Below, piece by piece: positions 1 to 4,924 of a DNA stretch of 6,893 nt. Numbering within the stretch: position 1 is the stretch's first letter; each line of letters opens with the position of its first letter. The stretch comes from Thermoanaerobaculales bacterium. GTDB lineage: Bacteria; Acidobacteriota; Thermoanaerobaculia; Thermoanaerobaculales; Sulfomarinibacteraceae. A program made the translations under genes and the position numbers. Location: positions 1 to 6,893 of the forward strand of contig JALOKS010000141.1 of NCBI GenBank assembly GCA_025456385.1. Reading direction: 5' to 3'. The notes beneath the pieces were generated by a model, which saw only the letters and a program-made list of their open reading frames with translations, ran no database searches and was not told where the DNA came from.

Positions 1-2282
1 CCGGTCCCATAGCCGCTGAGGTCGTAGTCGGCGTTGCCGGTGAGGTCGGACCACACCAGCGAGCCGTCGAGGGACCAGCCGTCGGCGTAGCGCTTGCGGA
101 CCCTGAAGGCCACCGAGTCGTAGTCGCGGCTCGCGCTCTCGGGGTTGGTGATCAGGTACTGCTGCTCATCGAGCAGCTCGTAGAACGGCAGGCTCCCGCC
201 GAAGGGGTTGTCCGGCGCCACCAGGGCGTCGTAGTCGTCGAGGTTCGACACCACCATGGCGTTGATGTCGTTGGTTGCGCGCTGGATGTAGTCGAGGCCG
301 AAGAGCATGTTGCGGCCGACCTGGTGCTCGACGGTGGCCACGAACTGGTCGACGTAGGGGTGGCCGATGTTCGGGTCCATCGTCGCCCGCGCCTCCACGG
401 AGCTGCCGGCCGGGATGTCGAACTCGCCGGTGTCGAAGTTGTAGTCGAAGTACTCGGTGTCGGACACCGCATCACCCGAGGCCTCGCGGTCGTAGAGGGT
501 GACGGTCATGCCCTCGTAGTAACGGCCGTAGTGGAACTTGAGGGCCGTCTTGCCGCTGCCGAAGAGGTCCCAGACGAAGCCCGCGCGCGGCGACCACAGG
601 TCCTGGTCGTACACGTCGCCGCTGACGTCCTTGAAGCTTCCGGAGTACTGGGTGTAGCGGACGCCGAGGTTGACCGCGAAGTTCCCGATGCGCCACGAGT
701 CCTGGGCGAAGGCGTGGAGGCCGTCCATCTCGCCGTGGAGGTTCCACTCGCCGCCCCAGTCGGAGGAGTAGACCGCGCAGAAGGGATCGGCGAAGTAGGC
801 ATCGAGGCGCTCGGTGTAGCTGCCCTGCGGCGCGCAGTACCGGGAGTCGTCGTAGTAGGTGAAGCCGCCGTTGCGCACCGTCACGTAGTCGCTGGTGAAG
901 GTCTCGTAGTTGATTCCGAACTTGAAGTCGTGGGAGTCGTTGGCCGCCAGCAGGCCGCTCGCGAACAGGCTCCAGGCGCCGTCGAGGGCGACCCGGTCGA
1001 CATCCTTGTACGCGTTCTGGTCGAGGTTGTCCCAGTCGAAGCTGCTGCGGCGCTCGGCGCGGCCGGGGAGGTCGCCGAAGTAGCCCAGCCGGTCGTCGCC
1101 ACCGGTGTAGCCCGTGACCTTGGCGGAGACGAAGCTGGCGTCGCCGAGGACAGACTCCCAGGACAGGTTGTAGACGTAGTTCGGGGACTCCTGGCGCTGG
1201 GCACCGCTCGCGAGGACGTCATCGCCGACGCCGCGGTAGTCGTGCACGACGTCGTCCCAGTCGAGAAGGAAGAGCAGCTTGTGCGACTGGTTGAGCTGCC
1301 AGGTCAGCTTGCCGAGCACCCTCCGCTCGATGCGGTCGCTGTCCTCGCGGTCGCCGGCCGGCGCGCCCTCGGCGTAGAAGGGCTCGACGACGCGGTCGCG
1401 CCAGTTGCCTGAGACGAAGTACCAGAGCTGGTCCTTGATCGCCGGTCCGCCGAGGCTGAGGCTGCCGTCGAGGTCCGAGCTGACCTTGTTGGTGCCCTCG
1501 GCGTTTGGGGGCGCGTTGTCGGAGTTGAGGTCGCCGCCCGAGTAGTAAGCGCGGACGTCGCCGTGGAACTCATTGCCGCCCGACTTCGTGACCAGGTTGA
1601 CGACCGCGCCGGTGAAGCCGCCGTACTCGGCGTCGGCGCCGAGGCCCGCGACCTGGACCTCCTGCACCCAGTCCATCGAGGGCAGCACCCACTGCGAGCC
1701 GAGCTCTGGGTCGGAGACGTCGACGCCGTCGACGTTGTAGGCGTTCTGGTAGGTCGAGGGCGCGCCGTAGGCCTGGTCGTTCTGGATGCCGGGGGCGTAG
1801 TTCATGAGGCCTGTCGGGTCGCGCGACACCGGCTGCCGCTCGATGTAGTCCTCGGCGAGGTTGAAGTCGGCGCGGTTCGAGACCGTGCTCACCTGCACCG
1901 AGTCCGCGACCACCACGATCTCGTCAGAGATCGTGATGTCGCCGAGCTGGAGGTCGAGGTTGAGGTCTTGGCCGAGGCCGACCCGCACGTCGCGCTGCAG
2001 CACCGGCTGGAAGCCGTCGAGCTGCGCCTCGAACTCATAGACGCCGGGCGGCAGCGACGGGAAGCGGTAGCTGCCCTGCGCGCTGGTGATCGCGACCTGG
2101 CGGCCGCCGATCAACGCCTCCGAGCGCGCGGTCACGGTGGCCCCCGGCAGGACGCCGCCCTGGGCGTCGGTCACGGTCCCGCGGACGCTGCCCGAGGTCG
2201 TGCCCTGGGCGGCCGACGGCAGCGCCGACAGCAGCATCCCGAGGGCGAGCAGGAACACCATCACACCCCGTGAACTCCTCAT
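1..2282 (-). CDS. TonB-dependent outer-membrane receptor with CarboxypepD_reg-like N-terminal domain (C-terminus off the left edge)
   Basis: Energy-coupled import of an unknown ligand across the outer membrane. The minus-strand frame is open from ATG 2282 to the window edge (760 residues, no stop). Residues 1-25 form a signal peptide (basic start, hydrophobic 7-21, PSAA before Gln26). Residues about 30-116 are a carboxypeptidase-regulatory-like beta-sandwich (GTVTDAQGG, ATVTA, GSYRFPSLPPGVYEF). DEIVVVA at 120-126 resembles a TonB box. The plug spans about 140-240, with NVDGVDVSD at 183-191 and the EYGGFTGAVVNLVTKSGG block at 219-236. From about 240 on, alternating aromatic and polar strands are typical of the barrel. 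Relatives are often 900-1,100 residues, so perhaps 150-300 residues are missing. The start is set by AAGGAG 7 nt upstream; GTG 2264 and ATG 2261 would trim the basic end of the signal peptide. Cys483 and Cys502 are the only cysteines seen. It is transcribed divergently from the regulator and carrier, suggesting shared control. The family call is firm; the substrate is unknown. Confidence 0.95.
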   Translation of the reverse strand, partial: MRSSRGVMVFLLALGMLLSALPSAAQGTTSGSVRGTVTDAQGGVLPGATVTARSEALIGGRQVAITSAQGSYRFPSLPPGVYEFEAQLDGFQPVLQRDVRVGLGQDLNLDLQLGDITISDEIVVVADSVQVSTVSNRADFNLAEDYIERQPVSRDPTGLMNYAPGIQNDQAYGAPSTYQNAYNVDGVDVSDPELGSQWVLPSMDWVQEVQVAGLGADAEYGGFTGAVVNLVTKSGGNEFHGDVRAYYSGGDLNSDNAPPNAEGTNKVSSDLDGSLSLGGPAIKDQLWYFVSGNWRDRVVEPFYAEGAPAGDREDSDRIERRVLGKLTWQLNQSHKLLFLLDWDDVVHDYRGVGDDVLASGAQRQESPNYVYNLSWESVLGDASFVSAKVTGYTGGDDRLGYFGDLPGRAERRSSFDWDNLDQNAYKDVDRVALDGAWSLFASGLLAANDSHDFKFGINYETFTSDYVTVRNGGFTYYDDSRYCAPQGSYTERLDAYFADPFCAVYSSDWGGEWNLHGEMDGLHAFAQDSWRIGNFAVNLGVRYTQYSGSFKDVSGDVYDQDLWSPRAGFVWDLFGSGKTALKFHYGRYYEGMTVTLYDREASGDAVSDTEYFDYNFDTGEFDIPAGSSVEARATMDPNIGHPYVDQFVATVEHQVGRNMLFGLDYIQRATNDINAMVVSNLDDYDALVAPDNPFGGSLPFYELLDEQQYLITNPESASRDYDSVAFRVRKRYADGWSLDGSLVWSDLTGNADYDLSGYGT

Positions 2283-2289
2283 GGTCCCT

Positions 2290-2295
2290 CTCCTT
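2290..2295 (-). promoter_or_regulatory. Shine-Dalgarno site of the TonB-dependent receptor
   Basis: Read on the minus strand, AAGGAG (inside GGAAGGAGAGGG) lies 7 nt before ATG 2282. It is the strongest purine-rich site near the gene. It picks this start over the downstream GTG 2264 and ATG 2261, and this start gives a complete signal peptide. Confidence 0.8.
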
Positions 2296-2302
2296 CCGAT
2301 TC

Positions 2303-2338
2303 TGAAATTTTTCATTCAGGAATGAACCCTCAATGAAA
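2303..2338. promoter_or_regulatory. Putative operator: overlapping inverted repeats of TGAAA/AATGAA half-sites
   Basis: In an AT-rich island within very GC-rich DNA there are two overlapping perfect inverted repeats. One is TGAAA-TT-TTTCA (2303-2314). The other is TTCATTC-AG-GAATGAA (2311-2326). A further half-site, AATGAAA (2332-2338), is the reverse complement of TTTCATT at 2310-2316. The two AATGAA copies start at 2321 and 2332, 11 bp apart, and the inverted TTCATT (2311-2316) is centred 10 bp before the first, so these three half-sites face about the same side of the helix. The cluster lies 21-56 nt upstream of the receptor start, where a bound repressor would block the promoter. RpiR-family dimers bind palindromic sites and the adjacent gene encodes one, so it is the obvious candidate ligand. 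Binding is inferred; the repeats are directly visible. Confidence 0.6.
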
Positions 2339-2351
2339 TGATTGCTATCAT
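2322..2351 (+). promoter_or_regulatory. Possible sigma70-type promoter for the regulator-carrier genes
   Basis: TATCAT at 2346-2351 matches five of six bases of the TATAAT -10 consensus. A poor -35 candidate, ATGAAC (2322-2327), stands 18 nt upstream and overlaps the AATGAA half-site. A small inverted repeat, ATGAT-TGCT-ATCAT (2338-2351), covers the -10 itself. Transcription from here would give a leader of roughly 105 nt before the regulator's ATG at 2466. This is only consensus matching in an AT-rich patch. I could not define a convincing promoter for the opposite direction, although TTGAGG occurs on the minus strand at 2333-2328 and 2359-2354. Confidence 0.3.
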
Positions 2352-2414
2352 GACCTCAAGATAGGTCGCCGGCCGCGTGGTGTCAACATGGTCGAGGCTC
2401 CCCCCGCCGCCGCG

Positions 2415-2428
2415 CCGCCGGCCGGCGG
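2415..2428. repeat. 14-bp perfect GC palindrome in the regulator's leader
   Basis: CCGCCGGCCGGCGG reads the same on both strands. It ends 37 nt before the regulator's ATG, so it would lie in the transcribed leader if the upstream promoter guess is right. It could pair with another strand, form a small hairpin, or simply reflect the C/G-rich local composition. Its role is unknown. Confidence 0.35.
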
Positions 2429-2454
2429 ACCGCAGCGCGTATGCTGGGACGACC

Positions 2455-2459
2455 GGAGG
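2455..2459 (+). promoter_or_regulatory. Shine-Dalgarno site that sets the RpiR-family start
   Basis: GGAGG lies 6 nt before ATG 2466. An in-frame ATG at 2388 would add 26 residues, but it has no comparable site. That extension is Pro/Ala/Gly-rich and unlike the family's N-terminus, so 2466 is preferred. The 11 bases GGCGAGCCATG around this start recur exactly around the start of the next gene (3376-3386). Confidence 0.75.
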
Positions 2460-2465
2460 CGAGCC

Positions 2466-3329
2466 ATGGGCAGGAAGACACGCGAGACCGGGTTCCGGGA
2501 TCTCGTCGCCCGTGAGGGCGCGACGATGCCGCGTCAGCAGCGCTCGATCGCCGACTACGTTCTCGAGCACCTCACCACCGTTCCCTTCCTGTCGGTCCCC
2601 GAGCTGGCGCGGCGGGTCGGGGTGTCGGAGGCGACCGTCGTCCGCTTCGCCCAGCGCCTCGGCTACCCCGGGTTCTCCGAGCTCAAGGTGGAGCTGGTGG
2701 AGCTCCTCCAGCAGCAGCTCCGCCAGGGGGCGGACGGACCGGCGGAGGACGTGGTCCTCGATGTCCTCGGCGCGGTTGCGGAGCTCGAGGTCGCCAACAT
2801 CCGCCGCACCGTCGACGCGCTCGACCGCAGGGTCGTCGCCGAGGTCGCCGAGGCCTTCTTCGCGGCCGACGGCGTCTTCAGCTTCGGCATGGGCGTCTCC
2901 GCCCACCTCGCCGAGCTCGCGGCCTACTCCCTGCTGCAGATCGGCCTGCGCGCCTCCTGCCTGTCGACCCGGTTCTCCTCGCCGCGCGAGCAGCTGGTCG
3001 CCGTCACGCCCAGGGACCTCGTGCTCGTGTTCTCGCTGCCGCCCTACTCGCGGCAGGCGCTCGAGGTGCTCGACGAGGCGCGCCGGATCGGCGTCCCCGC
3101 GGTCGCCGTCACCGACCGCGTCACCGCGCCGGCGGCGCGCCTCGCACGCTGGGTGCTGCCGGTCAAGAGCGACAACATGATGTTTACCAACGCCATCGCC
3201 GCGGTCACCGTGCTCTTGAACGCCCTCGCCACCGAGGTCGCCGCCGGCCACCGCGAGCAGGCGGTCGCCGCCCTGTCGCGGATCAACCGCGCCCTCGCCG
3301 AGGACGAGGACGTGCTGCCGCCCGGCTGA
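2466..3329 (+). CDS. RpiR/MurR-family transcriptional regulator (HTH plus SIS domain)
   Basis: A 287-residue cytoplasmic DNA-binding regulator of the family's usual length. Residues about 10-85 form the RpiR-type helix-turn-helix domain: IADYVLEHL at 28-36, then LSVPELARRVGVSEATVVRF (42-61) as the two HTH helices, followed by AQRLGYPGFSELK, a hallmark of the family. Residues about 123-255 form the SIS phosphosugar-binding domain, with VFSFGMGVSAHLAELAAYSL (137-156), RDLVLVFSLPPYSR (183-196) and ARRIGVPAVAVTD (205-217). The usual second SIS Ser-Gly signature is replaced by LPPYSR, as I believe is common within RpiR proteins. Family members sense sugar phosphates or related metabolites and repress or activate nearby catabolic genes. 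The gene is divergent from the receptor and 54 nt ahead of the carrier, so it probably controls both through the 2303-2351 region. Family is confident; the effector and the sign of regulation are unknown. Confidence 0.93.
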   Translation: MGRKTRETGFRDLVAREGATMPRQQRSIADYVLEHLTTVPFLSVPELARRVGVSEATVVRFAQRLGYPGFSELKVELVELLQQQLRQGADGPAEDVVLDVLGAVAELEVANIRRTVDALDRRVVAEVAEAFFAADGVFSFGMGVSAHLAELAAYSLLQIGLRASCLSTRFSSPREQLVAVTPRDLVLVFSLPPYSRQALEVLDEARRIGVPAVAVTDRVTAPAARLARWVLPVKSDNMMFTNAIAAVTVLLNALATEVAAGHREQAVAALSRINRALAEDEDVLPPG

Positions 3330-3360
3330 GCGGATGCCGGATGCCGAGACCGGAGCCACG

Positions 3361-3387
3361 ATGACGAGCCGAAAGGGCGAGCCATGA
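3361..3387 (+). other. Possible 8-codon leader ORF overlapping the carrier start
   Basis: ATG 3361 opens a frame encoding MTSRKGEP that stops at TGA 3385-3387, so the stop overlaps the carrier's ATG in an ATGA arrangement. GGAG (3352-3355) stands 5 nt before this ATG, a better site than the AAAGGG used by the carrier. Ribosomes finishing the short frame could restart on the carrier. The leader could also be chance, since such short frames are common. A tandem 7-bp repeat (CGGATGC twice, 3331-3344) lies just upstream. Confidence 0.25.
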
Positions 3388-4826
3388 CCTCCTTCCTGCA
3401 GCGCCTCAGAGTCCCGCACGTGTTCACCCTGCTCACCGGCATCGTCTTCGCCTGCAGCCTGCTGACCTGGGTGGTGCCCTCGGGGCGCTACGAGCGCGAG
3501 AGCCGCCTCGTCGGCGGCCGAGAGCGCAGCGTGGTCGTCCCCGGCACCTTCACCGTCCTGCCCAAGGAGGCCGGCCTCGGCGACGTGATCTTCGGGTCCG
3601 AGACCCCCGGAGCGGCGAGCCCGGTCAGCCTCGAGGGCTTTCTGAGCGCCATCCCCCGCGGCATGGTGGCGGCCGCTGACATCATCTTCTTCATCTTCAT
3701 GATCGGCGGCGTCTTCGGCATCCTGCAGGCGACCGGCACCATCACTGCGGTCCTGCACGCCGTCCTCGCCCGCCTCCGCCACTCATGGAAGCTGCTGACC
3801 ATCGTGCTCATGACGTGCATGGCCGCCGGCGGCTCCACCCTCGGCATGGGCGAGGAGTTCATCCCCCTCGTGCCGATCTTCCTCATCGTCGCCAAGGAGA
3901 TCGGCTGCGACCGCATCTTCGGCGTCGCCCTGGTCTACGTCGCCGGCGCCGTCGGCTTCGCCGCCGCGACCACCAACCCCTTCACCGTCAACATCGCCCA
4001 GGGCATCGCCGAGCTGCCGCTGAACAGCGCCATTCCGTTCCGGTTCGTCTTCTTCGCGGCCTGCATGGCGGTGACCCTCGCCTACGTGCTGCGTTACGGC
4101 AGCCGGATCCGGCGCGACCCCGCCGCCTCGATCATGGCCGACGACCCCTTCGATCTCGAGTCGGCCACGGAGGAGCCGCCGCCGCTGCGCGCCGCCCACC
4201 TCGCGACCGTCGCCGCCTGCGTCGCGATCTTCGTCTTCATCCTCTTCGCGGTGCAGGCGATGGGCTGGTGGCTGACCGAGATGGCCGGCGGCTTCTTCCT
4301 GATGGGCATCGTCGCCGCCGCGTTCGGGCGGCTGCCGCTCGCCGAGGTCGCCCGGGCGACGGTCCGCGGCATGGAGGAGATGACCGTCGCGGCCCTGGTG
4401 GTCGGCTTCGCCCGCGGCATCACCGTGGTCCTCGACCAGGGCCAGATCCTGGACACCATGATCTTCGCCGCCGCCTCCGTTCTGCAGCACGTTCCGCGCT
4501 ACGTCGCCGCCCTCGGCATGCTCGCCTTCCAGACCGTGCTCAACTTCTTCATCCCCTCGGGCTCCGGCCAGGCGGCGGTGACCATGCCTCTGATGGCGCC
4601 GCTCGCCGACGTCCTCGGCCTCACCCGCCAGACCGCGGTCTTCGCCTTCACCTGCGGCGACGGCTTCTCCAACATGGTGATCCCGACCTCCGGCATCCTG
4701 ATGGCTTCGCTCGGTCTCGCCAAGGTCCCCTACGAGCGCTGGCTGCGCTTCATGCTGCCCCTGCTGCTGCGGCTGCTGGCGGTCGCGGCGCTCTTCACCG
4801 TCATCGCGGTGGCGATCGAGCTCTAG
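3384..4826 (+). CDS. YfcC-family inner-membrane transporter (DcuC/C4-dicarboxylate carrier superfamily)
   Basis: A 480-residue polytopic inner-membrane carrier, a usual length for the family. The N-terminal PHVFTLLTGIVFACSLLTWV helix (11-30) runs into VPSGRYER, then a polar extracytoplasmic stretch with VVPGTF (51-56). Next come GMVAAADIIFFIFMIGGVFG (93-112), GGSTLGMGEEFIPLVPIF (149-166) and NPFTVNIAQGIAELP (198-212), all typical of YfcC proteins. A polar cytoplasmic linker lies near 236-270. The second half repeats the pattern, with NFFIPSGSGQA (387-397) and CGDGFSNMVIPTSG (424-437) as its re-entrant or substrate-region motifs. Relatives are annotated as putative basic amino acid antiporters or C4-dicarboxylate carriers; few have been tested, so the substrate is open. 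AAAGGG 6 nt upstream is a modest ribosome site. The 54-nt gap to the regulator suggests one transcript. The pairing with a divergent TonB receptor suggests inner-membrane uptake of the receptor's ligand or its product. Confidence 0.9.
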   Translation: MTSFLQRLRVPHVFTLLTGIVFACSLLTWVVPSGRYERESRLVGGRERSVVVPGTFTVLPKEAGLGDVIFGSETPGAASPVSLEGFLSAIPRGMVAAADIIFFIFMIGGVFGILQATGTITAVLHAVLARLRHSWKLLTIVLMTCMAAGGSTLGMGEEFIPLVPIFLIVAKEIGCDRIFGVALVYVAGAVGFAAATTNPFTVNIAQGIAELPLNSAIPFRFVFFAACMAVTLAYVLRYGSRIRRDPAASIMADDPFDLESATEEPPPLRAAHLATVAACVAIFVFILFAVQAMGWWLTEMAGGFFLMGIVAAAFGRLPLAEVARATVRGMEEMTVAALVVGFARGITVVLDQGQILDTMIFAAASVLQHVPRYVAALGMLAFQTVLNFFIPSGSGQAAVTMPLMAPLADVLGLTRQTAVFAFTCGDGFSNMVIPTSGILMASLGLAKVPYERWLRFMLPLLLRLLAVAALFTVIAVAIEL

Positions 4827-4846
4827 CCGCACCCGTGATAGGCTTG

Positions 4847-4875
4847 TTGGCAAGGGCCCGAGCCCTGGCTTCCAA
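4847..4875 (+). terminator. Weak imperfect hairpin after the carrier gene
   Basis: AGGGC (4853-4857) and GCCCT (4862-4866) form a 5-bp stem with a CCGA loop. TTGG (4847-4850) and CCAA (4872-4875) can extend it as an outer stem across an asymmetric bulge. It starts 21 nt after the carrier's stop. No T-run follows, so it is not a classical intrinsic terminator. It may slow polymerase, protect the upstream mRNA, or mean nothing. If it does not terminate, the c-di-GMP gene could be read from the same transcript. Confidence 0.25.
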
Positions 4876-4885
4876 CGGTGTCCTG

Positions 4886-4924
4886 ATGCACGACAGCTCC
4901 AGCGCCCGCCGGGTCGATCCATGA
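4886..4924 (+). other. Possible 12-codon leader ORF overlapping the c-di-GMP gene start
   Basis: ATG 4886 opens a frame encoding MHDSSSARRVDP that ends at TGA 4922-4924, overlapping ATG 4921 in an ATGA arrangement like the one before the carrier gene. There is no convincing Shine-Dalgarno site before it (only GGTG at 4877-4880). The main gene's own upstream region is also poor, so re-initiation from a short frame would be a way to load ribosomes. Chance is the leading alternative. Confidence 0.2.

Noticed and set aside
324..1412. A 362-codon open frame on the plus strand inside the receptor gene.
   Set aside because: It is rich in Val/Ala/Glu/Gly with no recognisable domain, as expected from reading the complement of a very GC-rich gene. 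The minus-strand receptor explains the region fully. The same holds for the plus-strand frame at 1563-2273.
2388..2465. N-terminal extension of the RpiR-family regulator from ATG 2388.
   Set aside because: It has no ribosome site, is Pro/Ala/Gly-rich and unlike the family. ATG 2466 has GGAGG at good spacing and gives the usual length.
2316..3782. A 488-codon open frame on the minus strand spanning the regulator and part of the carrier.
   Set aside because: Its composition is Gly/Asp/Glu/Arg-rich with no domain. It crosses two well-supported plus-strand genes and has no supporting start context.
4848..4865. Possible sigma-54 promoter (TGGCA followed by GAGC) before the c-di-GMP gene.
   Set aside because: The GG and GC elements do not have the required 10-nt spacing, and the second element does not resemble TTGC.
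3785..4924. A 379-codon plus-strand frame overlapping the carrier gene.
   Set aside because: It encodes mostly Arg/His/Gly/Pro runs, the usual +1 shadow of a GC-rich gene. The carrier frame has clear membrane helices and family motifs. Only the final short segment from ATG 4886 was kept, as a possible leader.
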